Source of the DNA: Paenibacillus melissococcoides | GTDB taxonomy: Bacteria; Bacillota; Bacilli; Paenibacillales; Paenibacillaceae | Reading direction: 5' to 3' | NCBI GenBank assembly: GCA_944800085.1 | Contig: CALYLO010000001.1 | Location: 1,637,001-1,701,000 of the forward strand | Length of the DNA: 64,000 bases | Program-made: the position numbers and the translations under genes | In this document: piece by piece, positions 9,209 to 17,141 of the stretch | How the letters are laid out: the number at the start of each line of letters is the position of its first letter | Numbering within the stretch: position 1 is the first letter of the stretch | The notes under the pieces: generated by a model | What the model was told of the DNA's origin: nothing | What the model saw: only the letters and a program-made list of their open reading frames with translations | Databases searched by the model: none

Positions 9209-10939
9209 GTGCTGCGTCGATTTTTTGCTTACTATCAGCCCTATAAATGGCTGTTCATTCTTGATTTCTCCTGTGCCATCCTGGCCGCTTTGCTGGAGCT
9301 GGCTTTTCCGGTCGCCGTCAACGGCGTCGTCGATCAGCTGCTTCCGAGCGGCAACTGGAGGTGGATTCTGTTTGCCTGCCTCGGGCTGCTGGGCATTTAT
9401 GTCGTCAGTGCCGGGCTGCACTTCGTCGTTACCTACTGGGGGCACAAGCTGGGCATCAACATTGAGACGGATATGCGCAAAAAGCTGTTCGATCATGTGC
9501 AGAAGCTGTCCTTCCGCTTCTTCGACAACAACAAGACGGGCCATCTCGTGTCCCGCATGACGAACGATCTGATGGACATCGGCGAGATTGCGCATCACGG
9601 GCCGGAGGATCTCTTCATCGCCGTCATGACGCTGGCGGGGGCCTTCGGCATTATGCTGAGCATCAACTGGGAGTTGGCCGTGCTGACCTTCATCATCGTG
9701 CCGCTCATGATTTATTTGTCGCTCTATTTCAGCCGCAAAATGTCGCGAGCCTTCAAGCGAACGTTCGCCGATATCGCCGACTATAACACGCGGGTGGAGA
9801 ACAACGTGAGCGGCATCCGGGTCGTTCAGGCGTTCGCCAACGAGAAGCATGAGATTCGCCGCTTCGCCGAGAACAACGCCCGCTTCCGGTTGACGAAGCT
9901 CGTCACGTACAAGATCATGGCCTGGAACTCCTCGATCAGCTTCATTCTGATGAAGCTCATCTCGCTGTTCGTGCTCTTATGCGGCACATGGTATGTCATC
10001 AACGAGCAGATGACGTACGGGGAATTCATTGCCTTCGTTATGCTGAGTAACGTATTTCTGGGCCCGATCAAGCAGATCAACGCGGTCATCGAAATGTATC
10101 CGAAGGGGATCGCCGGCTTCAAGCGCTATCTTGAGTTATTGGAGACGGCTCCCGATATCGCCGACGCTCCCGATGCCCGGCCAATTGGCAAGCCGAAGGG
10201 GGATATTCGCTACAGCGGCGTCAGCTTCGGCTATGAGAACAAGGAGAGGATTTTGAACGGCATCGACTTGACCATTCGGGCGGGAGAGACCGTCGCGCTC
10301 GTCGGCCCGTCCGGCGCAGGCAAGACGACGCTATGCAGCCTGCTGCCGCGCTTCTATGAGATAGACGAGGGCTCGATATCGATCGATGGGACAGATATCC
10401 GGAAAATAACGCTCGAATCGCTCCGTTCCCATATCGGGATCGTGCAGCAGGACGTATTCCTGTTCGACGGCACGATTCGGGAAAATATCGCGTACGGCAA
10501 GCTCGGCGCGAGCGAGGAAGAAATATGGGAAGCCGCGCGGCAGGCGCAACTGGAGGAGCTGATCCTGTCGCTGGAGGAAGGAATGGATACGCTTATTGGC
10601 GAGCGCGGCGTCAAGCTGTCGGGCGGTCAGAAGCAACGCTTGTCGATTGCCCGCATGTTCCTGAAGAATCCGGCCATTCTCATTCTGGACGAAGCGACGT
10701 CGGCGCTGGATACGGAGACCGAGGCGGCGATTCAGGAGGCGCTGTCCGCGCTGTCGCAGGGAAGGACGACGCTCGTCATCGCGCATCGGCTGGCCACGAT
10801 CAAGAATGCCGATCGGATCGTCGTCGTCACCGAGCAAGGCATTACGGAGCAAGGAAAGCATGATGAGCTGTTGGCCGCTCGGGGCATCTACTGCCGGCTG
10901 CATCAGGCTCAGTTCGGGGCTGGCATGCTGATTTCATAG
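9209..10939 (+). CDS. ABC exporter, fused membrane and ATPase domains (MsbA/BmrA-like half transporter)
   Basis: A 576-residue type IV ABC half-transporter. The membrane domain spans about residues 1-315 with six helices. The ATPase domain has Walker A GPSGAGKTT near residue 366, signature LSGGQKQRLSIARM near 470, Walker B ILILDEATSAL near 490 and switch IAHRL near 524. All catalytic motifs are intact. GTG start at 9209 with GAAAAGAGAGG 9 bases upstream. It follows the siderophore permeases by 51 bases on the same strand and precedes an uptake ATPase remnant, so a role in siderophore export or in importing and processing a siderophore is plausible but only inferred from position. Confidence 0.9.
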   Translation: MLRRFFAYYQPYKWLFILDFSCAILAALLELAFPVAVNGVVDQLLPSGNWRWILFACLGLLGIYVVSAGLHFVVTYWGHKLGINIETDMRKKLFDHVQKLSFRFFDNNKTGHLVSRMTNDLMDIGEIAHHGPEDLFIAVMTLAGAFGIMLSINWELAVLTFIIVPLMIYLSLYFSRKMSRAFKRTFADIADYNTRVENNVSGIRVVQAFANEKHEIRRFAENNARFRLTKLVTYKIMAWNSSISFILMKLISLFVLLCGTWYVINEQMTYGEFIAFVMLSNVFLGPIKQINAVIEMYPKGIAGFKRYLELLETAPDIADAPDARPIGKPKGDIRYSGVSFGYENKERILNGIDLTIRAGETVALVGPSGAGKTTLCSLLPRFYEIDEGSISIDGTDIRKITLESLRSHIGIVQQDVFLFDGTIRENIAYGKLGASEEEIWEAARQAQLEELILSLEEGMDTLIGERGVKLSGGQKQRLSIARMFLKNPAILILDEATSALDTETEAAIQEALSALSQGRTTLVIAHRLATIKNADRIVVVTEQGITEQGKHDELLAARGIYCRLHQAQFGAGMLIS

Positions 10940-11029
10940 ATTGTAGAGGTGCTGAGAACCGGTCTTTTTGAATACATATTTCACGAATTATATCGTATAG
11001 AATGCCGTAGCGAAGGGAGCGGAACGAAG

Positions 11030-11257
11030 ATGAAGGAACGGCTTCAGACACAGAAGCTCGACATTGGTTACAGCGAGAGGGCGATTGTGCAAAACTTGAA
11101 CTTGTCCATTCCGCACGGCAAAATAACGGCCCTCGTCGGAGCGAACGGCTCAGGAAAATCCACGATTCTGAAAGCGATGGCCCGCATTATGCGGCCCAGC
11201 TCGGGGGGCGTGCTGCTGGACGGCCGATCCATTCACTCGATGTCGGCGCTACTGTGA
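11030..11257 (+). pseudogene. Truncated siderophore-import ATPase (FhuC/FecE-like)
   Basis: Only the first ~72 residues of a FhuC-type ATPase remain: LDIGYSERAIVQNLNLSIP, Walker A GANGSGKSTILKAMARI, then LLDGRSIHSMS. The reading then runs into a dispersed repeat, whose first codons supply the TGA at 11255-11257. The signature motif, Walker B and the rest of the family's usual ~260 residues do not resume on the far side of the repeat, so this is a truncation with loss of the 3' part, not a simple insertion. Ribosome site GAAGGGAGCGG. It is the natural partner of the two upstream FecCD permeases. Confidence 0.85.
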
Positions 11258-11588
11258 GACAGCCCCGCCTTGCTTCTAACCGCTCGACTTGCCGAAAAAC
11301 TGCGAAATTACAGTTTTCCATTCTGACGTCGACTTCGTTACCGGCATTCCTGCAAAACGGCAGGAATTTCTGCCACGACAATGGGTTGAAAGCAAAAATC
11401 CGCGCAAAGGATGTACTTTTGCAGGAATTTCATCAGGGAGGGGCTGAAATAGCGTAAATTCCTGCACAAATGCAGGATTGGCTGTCTCAACCATCTTCCG
11501 CCGCCTGTCCCGCTGGTCGTCCTGCTAATTGTAGTCGTCCTGTCTGAACGTCCCGCCGCCGCTTTTCCCGCATCTACCTTCTCTGTAG
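11248..11588 (+). repeat. Dispersed repeat, copy A
   Basis: Shares with two other sites in the window (21664-21960, and the split copy at 52632-52405/50892-50793 on the minus strand) a core starting TGAGACAGCCCC, then GCTCGACTTGCCGAAAAACT, CAGTTTTCC, CGTTA and paired CCTGCAAAA/TTGCAGGAATT motifs. The right part ends near CCGCTTTTCCCG...CTCTGT, also shared. No reading frame is conserved. This copy truncates the siderophore ATPase gene. Confidence 0.75.
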
Positions 11589-11638
11589 TCCCGTCTTGCC
11601 CTGCGTCATGATTCAAGGCCAAAGGGACACTTGATGAT

Positions 11639-11905
11639 TTAAATCCGCCGGCCGTATGTGCGCAAATAATCCTCCACGTCATTGTACGCTCCTGTCTGAT
11701 TGGCGTATTTGACGTAGTTCTTCGCTTTGCGCAGCCATTCGAGCGTAGACGGGCGCGCGGTCTCCAGCAGCGCTTCGAAATCGTTCAATTTTTGCATGAG
11801 CCGATGGATGTGATCCGCATCCGCTGCTTCGGACAATCGCCTGCGCTTATCGCAAAGATTATCGATGAGTCTTTGTCCGGCATCACAGCGATCTTCCGCC
11901 GCCAT
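11639..11905 (-). CDS. Small hypothetical protein, helical
   Basis: An 88-residue charged protein predicted to be mostly helical (DFEALLETARPSTLEWLRKA, KNYVKYANQTGAYNDVEDYL). No signal peptide, membrane segment or known motif is visible and the family is not recognised. The codon pattern and protein-like composition favour a real gene, but no clear ribosome site precedes the ATG at 11905, so the start is uncertain. It lies between repeat copy A and the broken phosphotransferase gene, on the opposite strand. Confidence 0.45.
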   Translation of the reverse strand: MAAEDRCDAGQRLIDNLCDKRRRLSEAADADHIHRLMQKLNDFEALLETARPSTLEWLRKAKNYVKYANQTGAYNDVEDYLRTYGRRI

Positions 11906-11995
11906 GCCACGGATCAGGGCTTTGCCGGCGACGTATGAACACTACCTGGTACGGGCCGTCAGCTAACGGCGGAAGGGGATGGAGATGAGAGAGAC

Positions 11996-12709
11996 ATGAT
12001 AGTCAGGTTCGCGACTTATCCGGAAGCGGTGCAGGCGTTTGCCGGGGAGCGGCGGTCACGGTCGTCAAGGACAAGCCCCGCTCCGCCGTGTATCGCTTGG
12101 ATCGAACGGACGATTCCTTTTATGTCAAGGTGACCGCTGCGGGGCAGATGGAGAAGGAGGCGCGGATGACGGCCTATCTGTCGAAGATAGGCGCGTGCCC
12201 GAACGTCAGATTGTATATGACCGATGCTTCCAGGGATTATCTCATCACCGATCGGATCATCGGAAGGGATGCGGCCAGCTCCGAATATCTCGCTGAGCCA
12301 TCCCGCTTGTGCGACATCTTTGCCGACAGCTTGTCCTATTTCCATCGGCTTCCCGATACGGACTGCCCCTTCACGAACGGATTGGAGGAAATGGTCAGCC
12401 GGGCGGAGGAGAATTACCGGAGCGGCAAGGCGGAGTTGAGCCTGCTTCGTTACGCGGGATATGCAAGCGTCGATGCCGCTTATCAGGATATGATCGCTCT
12501 ATACAGCGTCGCATCCGGCTGCGGGGGAACAGACGCTCATCCATGGCGATTATTGCCTGCCGAATCTGATGCTGGATCAATTCGCGCGGAGCGGTTACAT
12601 TGATGTGGGCTACGGAGGATTAGGCGTTCCGCATTATGATCTGTTCTGGGCGCTATGGTCGCGGCAATTTTACGAACGGCAGGATCACAAGCCGAACGGA
12701 GGAGGGTAG
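11996..12709 (+). pseudogene. Frameshifted aminoglycoside-phosphotransferase (APH) family kinase
   Basis: Three frame segments form one APH(3')-like kinase. MIVRFATYPEAVQAFAG starts at 11996 after GGAAGGGGATGGAG. The frame shifts near 12046, giving AVTVVKDKPRSAVYRLDRTD through LYSVASGCGG. A second shift near 12520-12535 leads to TLIHGDYCLPNLMLDQF with the Brenner catalytic motif HGDxxxxN, then YIDVGYGGLGVPHYDLFWAL, equivalent to the metal-binding DxG region, and a stop at 12707. The assembled length (~235 residues) is close to the family's ~260. As encoded it cannot make an intact kinase. It sits 4 bases before alkA. Confidence 0.75.
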
Positions 12710-12713
12710 CGGA

Positions 12714-13277
12714 TTGGGGACCGTCGCGAAGAAGCATTTTGACTATGGAGAGCGGGAAATCAATTACTTGCGATGCGCCGATGCGGCGCTGGGGGCTGCG
12801 ATGGCCCGGCTCGGCCGGGTGGAGCGGGTCATTATGCCCGATCCGTTCGCCGCGCTCGTCCACGCTATCGTGGGGCAGTTGGTCTCCGTGAAGGCGGCCA
12901 ACACCGTCTGGGAGCGGATGCAGGAGCGATTGGGGGAGATCTCTCCCCGGAATCTCGCAGCGCAGCCGGCTGAACGGATTCAAGGCTGCGGCATGCCAAT
13001 GACGAAGGCGGAGCGCATTCAGGAGATTGCCCGGCTGGTCGCGAATGGCGAATTCGACCTGCAGGAGCTGCGGCGCTTATCCGATGCGGAGGCCACTACG
13101 CGCTTAATGACGCTGCCCGGAGTCGGGAAGTGGACGTCCGAGATGCTGCTGATCCACGCTTTGGAGCGGCCCGATGTCGTAAGCTGGGGCGATATCGCCA
13201 TTCGCCGCGGCATGATGGCCTTATATGGGCTTGACGCGATGACGAAGGCGCAGTTCGATCGGTATCGGAGGGCGTAG
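12714..13277 (+). CDS. alkA: DNA-3-methyladenine glycosylase II (AlkA-like), C-terminus cut by TAG
   Basis: An HhH-GPD base-excision glycosylase removing N3-alkyl purines. The helix-hairpin-helix reads LMTLPGVGKWTSEMLL and is followed by the catalytic Asp in SWGDIAIRRG. The TTG start at 12714 has GGAGGAGGG upstream, overlapping the end of the phosphotransferase pseudogene. The frame stops at TAG 13275-13277, but the same frame continues SPYGSVASIYLWAVAYE to TAA 13329-13331, exactly the C-terminal helix expected in this family (…RYxPYGSxAxxYLW…). A Tyr codon changed to TAG is the simplest explanation. Loss of the last 17 residues probably harms folding. Confidence 0.85.
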   Translation: MGTVAKKHFDYGEREINYLRCADAALGAAMARLGRVERVIMPDPFAALVHAIVGQLVSVKAANTVWERMQERLGEISPRNLAAQPAERIQGCGMPMTKAERIQEIARLVANGEFDLQELRRLSDAEATTRLMTLPGVGKWTSEMLLIHALERPDVVSWGDIAIRRGMMALYGLDAMTKAQFDRYRRA

Positions 13278-13405
13278 TCGCCGTATGGCTCGGTCGCTTC
13301 CATTTACTTGTGGGCTGTGGCTTATGAATAAGCGGTTGGCTCATGGCGGTGCGGCGGTCAGGAACGTGCGGACGGAAGGAATAAGCAAGCGGGAGGAGAT
13401 CGAAG

Positions 13406-14089
13406 ATGGAGACCACGATTCGGGCACAGATTATGGCGATGGCGGATGAGAAATACCGGCAATTTAGCGCTTCCCTGATTCCGAATATCAATAATGTCGT
13501 CGGCGTGCGGCTGCCGGAACTGCGCAAGCTCGCCCGGAGTATCGCGAAGGGCGACTGGCGGGCTTATTTGGCGCAGGCGGACAGCGATTATTTCGAGGAA
13601 GTGATGCTGCAGGGCATGGTCATTGGCTGCGCCAAGGCAGATGTGGAGGAGATTCTCCGTCACGTCTCTGCGTTCGTGCCCAAAATCGACAACTGGTCCG
13701 TATGCGACAGCTTCTGCTCGGGGTTAAAAATCGCCTCTTCCCATCAAGAGCGGGTCTGGGAATTCATTCAGCCTTACCTCGAATCGGACAAGGAATACGA
13801 GATTCGCTTCGGCGTCGTGATGCTCCTGAATTATTATGTCGATGAACCCTATATTCACCGTGTGCTGGAGCGGCTGGACCGGATTAAGCACGAGGGCTAC
13901 TACGTCAAGATGGCGGTAGCCTGGGCCGTGTCCATCTGCTTCGTGAAGCTGCCGGACATCACAATGGACTATTTGCGAGGCAATTCGCTTGACGACTTCA
14001 CTTACAACAAAGCGCTGCAAAAGATTACGGAGTCCTATCGCGTCGCTCCGGAGACGAAAGCGCTGATTCGAAGCATGAAGCGGAAATAA
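13406..14089 (+). CDS. alkD: DNA alkylation repair protein (AlkD-like HEAT-repeat glycosylase)
   Basis: A 227-residue all-helical HEAT-like repeat protein of the AlkC/AlkD family, which excises cationic alkylated purines without flipping the base. Recognisable blocks are LIPNINNVVGVRLPELRKLA, the IDNWSVCDSFCSGLK stretch with the catalytic-region Trp and Asp, and YYVKMAVAWAVS. The length is typical. Ribosome site GGGAGGAG lies 8 bases before ATG 13406. It sits 74 bases after alkA on the same strand and converges with the ada operon; together these form an alkylation-repair cluster. Confidence 0.93.
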   Translation: METTIRAQIMAMADEKYRQFSASLIPNINNVVGVRLPELRKLARSIAKGDWRAYLAQADSDYFEEVMLQGMVIGCAKADVEEILRHVSAFVPKIDNWSVCDSFCSGLKIASSHQERVWEFIQPYLESDKEYEIRFGVVMLLNYYVDEPYIHRVLERLDRIKHEGYYVKMAVAWAVSICFVKLPDITMDYLRGNSLDDFTYNKALQKITESYRVAPETKALIRSMKRK

Positions 14090-14180
14090 GGAGCTGTGCC
14101 GCGGTGCGCTCGGCTCTGCGCCGATAACTTGCGGCGACAAGGGCAAGGCTGCGGCACAATTCATCGGCATGAAACGCGAA

Positions 14181-14237
14181 GAAGCAGAGACATTCCGCCA
14201 CGCTGCACGTTGCCGACACGGCTCTGCTTCTTTTTTT
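14181..14237 (+). terminator. Intrinsic terminator after alkD
   Basis: GAAGCAGAG (14181-14189) pairs with CTCTGCTTC (14222-14230) and is followed by seven T. The long loop is unusual, but the position between convergent genes fits. Confidence 0.65.
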
Positions 14238-14279
14238 ACCCCGGTCATATCTTCGGCGCATGGGCTGACGCACAGAGCG

Positions 14280-15098
14280 TCAAGGCTCGAATCCCGCCTG
14301 GCTGATGTACAGCTCCTCCTCGGAGAAATGCCGCCGCAGCCGATCGTAGACGATGCGGTAGGCGGAGGGATGATACCATTCCTCCAATCCCAGCTTCCGG
14401 TACAACGCTTGCATGTTCAATTGGCGGGTTCTCTTGCCGCCGCTCCCGTCGCCCATAAAATAATCGTCGATGCATACCCGGTTCACGAGCGGGCGCAGCA
14501 CGGCCCCGAACGCTTCGCTGCTCGGCAGCACCGGCGCGATCGTGGCCTGGGCCGGCACCCCGGCTTCCGCCAGCAGCTCGAGCGTCTTGAGCCGTGCCGG
14601 AATGGGGGGAGCTTGGGGGGAGAAGTGCTTGCGTATCTCTTCCAGATCCGTCTCCACCGTCATGCTGACGCGAACGGCATCGCCAAGGCGGACGAGCAGA
14701 TCGATATCTCTGTGCACGAGCGGGCTGCGCGTCTGCACGAGCAGGAAGTCGGGGGGACACTCGGCCATAATCTCCAGCAGCGACCGGGTAATCCGCTCTT
14801 TATGCTCGATCGGCTGATACGGATCGGTGCTGGATGACATGAAGATGGTGACAGGCCCTTTCTCCTTCGCCCGGCGGTATTCCTTCCGGAACAGCTCCGC
14901 CGCGTTCTGCTTGACATCGATCCAGCTTCCCCATTCCTCTTCGCGGTAGATGGATACCGGCATGCGGCGCACATAGCAATAGGAACAGCCGAACGCGCAC
15001 CCTGTGTAGGGATTAAGCGAGTAGCTGTAGCCCGACAGGAATCCGGTGCCTTTATTGAGAATGGTCTTCGGCGATTTGTAAGCGCAACCCGGCTTCAT
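14280..15098 (-). CDS. Radical SAM protein of the SPL (spore photoproduct lyase-like) family
   Basis: A 272-residue radical SAM enzyme. The cluster motif CAFGCSYC (Cys-x3-Cys-x2-Cys, near residues 33-40) binds the 4Fe-4S centre; SSSTDPYQPIE and SMTVETDL are typical of the SplB/Rv2578c-like branch. True spore photoproduct lyase is longer (~340 residues), so this is a paralogue of unknown substrate. Its ATG overlaps the stop of the 2OG-oxygenase fragment, and GGAGGACGG precedes it. Co-transcription with adaA and adaB suggests a role in nucleic-acid damage, but this is inference. Confidence 0.88.
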   Translation of the reverse strand: MKPGCAYKSPKTILNKGTGFLSGYSYSLNPYTGCAFGCSYCYVRRMPVSIYREEEWGSWIDVKQNAAELFRKEYRRAKEKGPVTIFMSSSTDPYQPIEHKERITRSLLEIMAECPPDFLLVQTRSPLVHRDIDLLVRLGDAVRVSMTVETDLEEIRKHFSPQAPPIPARLKTLELLAEAGVPAQATIAPVLPSSEAFGAVLRPLVNRVCIDDYFMGDGSGGKRTRQLNMQALYRKLGLEEWYHPSAYRIVYDRLRRHFSEEELYISQAGFEP

Positions 15099-15487
15099 GT
15101 CCGTCCTCCTTTACTTCGCATCATGGAAGATGATGCCCAGCGCTCCAGGAATTCGGCCAGCCGTTCCGGATATGCCGCGCCGCCGCGTCCGAGCCGCTCG
15201 AGCCAGTCATTGGCTATGCGGGCCAGCTCCGGGTACAGCGATTCTCTGAGCTGCTGCAGCAGCGGAAGCGGCGCATCATAATATTTGTATTCCCCGATTC
15301 CGAAGCGGTATCTCGCCATGGAGATCGTCTTGCGGAAGTTCGCTTCCTCCGGATAGGTGCCGATAATATGCTCGCAGGCGGCTGCATCGAGCACCGCAGG
15401 AAGCTTCGCATAGCCGTGCTCGTCCAGCGAGCGCCGGACGGAGCTCCAGTCAAGCCGCGACATCCGTTGTGCCAGGCGGTCAAGCAT
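15095..15487 (-). pseudogene. Truncated 2-oxoglutarate/Fe(II) oxygenase, N-terminal part
   Basis: A 130-residue frame whose first ~117 residues (LDEHGYAKLPAVLDAAACEH, TYPEEANFRKTISMARYRFG, ending RLAEFLERW) resemble the N-terminal half of the ~230-residue 2OG-Fe(II) oxygenases often found beside ada genes. The catalytic half, with the HxD...H iron triad, is missing: after LERW the frame reads a few unrelated residues and stops at the next gene's start. A deletion fusing this gene to the radical SAM gene explains the arrangement. The start overlaps the end of adaB. Confidence 0.7.
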
Positions 15488-16028
15488 GCATCCGCCCTCC
15501 TTCTGCCGACAGGACGTCCCGTTCCAGCCGCAGCAGCTTCGCTTTCATGTCCAGGCCGCCGCGGTAGCCCGTCAGCGCTCCGTCCTTGCCGATGACGCGG
15601 TGGCAAGGCACGGTGATAAGGACGGGATTGGCCCCGATGGCCGTTCCGACGGCCCGTACAGCCGACGGACGCTGAAGCTGCTCGGCAAGCTCCGAATAGG
15701 AGAGCGTCTCTCCATATGGAATGCCGCAGAGCGCACGCCAGACCGCCATTTGAAAAGGCGTTCCCTGCAAGTCCAACGGCATGGCGAAGCTGCGCTGCTT
15801 GCCCTGCAAAAAGCCGGCAAGCTCCTCCGCATAGGGCTGCAGCTTCCCGTCATCCCGCTGCAGCAGTCTGGCCGGCCAGCGGCGGCCTGCCCATTCGGCG
15901 ATGGCATCGAGCGGCTGGCCCGGAGAGCCGACATAACAAAGTCCGGTGTCTGTCGCCGCAAGGATAAGATTCCACTCCTCGCATTCGACAGCGGACCAAT
16001 AGATCGGCGTATCAGCTTTCTTTTCCAT
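15480..16028 (-). CDS. adaB: Methylated-DNA-protein cysteine methyltransferase
   Basis: A 182-residue O6-methylguanine-DNA methyltransferase of the Ogt/AdaB type. The acceptor cysteine is C142 in the canonical PCHRVIGKDG; the preceding helix-turn-helix (TPFQMAVWRALCGIPYGET, YSELAEQL) and the RAVGTAIGANP turn are intact. It transfers a methyl group from damaged DNA to itself once and is consumed. The start at 16028 is chosen for GGAGGAGGATAGCG just upstream. It overlaps the end of adaA, as in B. subtilis adaAB, so it should be induced by the AdaA activator. Confidence 0.95.
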   Translation of the reverse strand: MEKKADTPIYWSAVECEEWNLILAATDTGLCYVGSPGQPLDAIAEWAGRRWPARLLQRDDGKLQPYAEELAGFLQGKQRSFAMPLDLQGTPFQMAVWRALCGIPYGETLSYSELAEQLQRPSAVRAVGTAIGANPVLITVPCHRVIGKDGALTGYRGGLDMKAKLLRLERDVLSAEGGRMHA

Positions 16029-16599
16029 AATCGCTATCCTCCTCCGTATCCGCCTGCCGCTTCCGGTACTCGGCCGGAGTGCACCCGGCGGTCTGTTTGA
16101 ACAAGGTAATGAAGTAGGGGGGATTGGACAACCCGACGGACTGCCCGACCTCGGCGATGGCCAGCTTCGTTGATCGAAGCAGTTCCTTGGCTTGCCCAAT
16201 CCGCCGCCGCTGGACATATTCAACCGGGGTCATGCCCATGATTTTTTTGAAAATCCGGTGCAAATGATAGGGACTTCCGTGGCTAATCTCGGCCAGGCGG
16301 CGGAGTGTTAGCTTCTCCGCATAATTCCGGTCGATATACGCGGTCACTATCGCAATCCATTCGTCATCCGGCAGCCGCTGTCCGGTCGGCTTGCAGCGCT
16401 TGCATGGGCGGTAGCGGGCGGAGAGCGCCGCTTCCGGACTGCGGAAGAAGCCGACATTCTCGCGCTTGGGCGGCCTGGACTTGCAGGAAGGGCGGCAAAA
16501 TATGCCCGTCGACTTCACGGCGTACCAGAATTGTCCGTCATAAGCGCTGTTATTGCTGACGATGGCCTGCCACATTTCATCGGTTACCGACTCCGGCAT
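16012..16599 (-). CDS. adaA: Ada-type methylphosphotriester transferase and AraC activator
   Basis: A 195-residue bifunctional regulator equal to B. subtilis AdaA. The N-terminal zinc domain has C35, C39, C66 and C69 (TGIFCRPSC...RPCKRC); C35 corresponds to the methyl-accepting Cys38 of E. coli Ada. The C-terminal AraC domain has two HTH units (LRRLAEISHGSPYHLHRIFK; IAEVGQSVGLSNPPYFITLF). Once methylated, AdaA activates its own operon: adaB, the 2OG fragment and the radical SAM gene downstream. The start at 16599 has GGTGGAGGTGAACG upstream. Confidence 0.95.
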   Translation of the reverse strand: MPESVTDEMWQAIVSNNSAYDGQFWYAVKSTGIFCRPSCKSRPPKRENVGFFRSPEAALSARYRPCKRCKPTGQRLPDDEWIAIVTAYIDRNYAEKLTLRRLAEISHGSPYHLHRIFKKIMGMTPVEYVQRRRIGQAKELLRSTKLAIAEVGQSVGLSNPPYFITLFKQTAGCTPAEYRKRQADTEEDSDYGKES

Positions 16600-16795
16600 G
16601 GGCGTTCACCTCCACCCCTAGTATATCCTTCGCACGTTTGTACGCAAATAAGAATAGAATAGCAAGATAACGAAATTGGATATATCAATTATACTTCAGA
16701 TCCTGCCCGGTACGGCAACGCCAGATGCTTCCGATTCAGGGACGGGAGCGGTCAAGGAATATCCCTGTGCTGCCATGTCACTAGATTGCGGTGGG

Positions 16796-16930
16796 ATGAT
16801 GGACAAGACCAAAATATTAATTATCGAAGACGAGGAAGCGATTGCCGATCTGCTCAACGGATACCGCCAATCTCCCTATAGGTCAAGGAGTCGTATATGT
16901 TCAGAGTTCCTTTTACCAATCTCCCCGTAG
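16796..16930 (+). pseudogene. Remnant of an OmpR-type response regulator (first ~20 residues)
   Basis: MMDKTKILIIEDEEAIADLL is the start of a response-regulator receiver domain, with the acidic cluster EDEE. The sequence then breaks off into unrelated bases (directly repeated, see 16867-16948) and stops. No phosphoacceptor Asp, effector domain or partner kinase follows. The 16600-17141 stretch holds nothing else gene-like. Confidence 0.65.
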
Positions 16931-16948
16931 GTCAGGAAACTCGTATAT
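16867..16948 (+). repeat. Imperfect direct repeat, two units of about 33 bases
   Basis: Unit 1 (16867-16898) and unit 2 (16916-16948) share CCAATCTCCC, TAGGTCA and CTCGTATAT/GTCGTATAT in order with small differences. The first unit begins at the point where the response-regulator remnant is broken. Confidence 0.6.
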
Positions 16949-17141
16949 CCTCGGATTCTATTATCTAGTTATGGAACCGATGAATCGTTTATTTCCATGT
17001 TGAGCCTGCCTTAATGCTGACACATTCCCCCTGTATTGTATGGATTGTAGCCGCCGCAACGTATGACAAAGGGTTCTCGTACGGATAGCGGCAGGAAAAA
17101 AACAGGATTGCAGCAGCAATCACCATCAGGAGGAGATTCAT

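Noticed and set aside
11255..11489. Repeat copy A as a 235-base MITE with 10-base inverted ends TGAGACAGCC / GGCTGTCTCA
   Set aside because: Copies B and C lack the right-hand GGCTGTCTCA at the aligned place and similarity continues beyond it, so the right 'end' in A is probably coincidental. No target duplication was seen.
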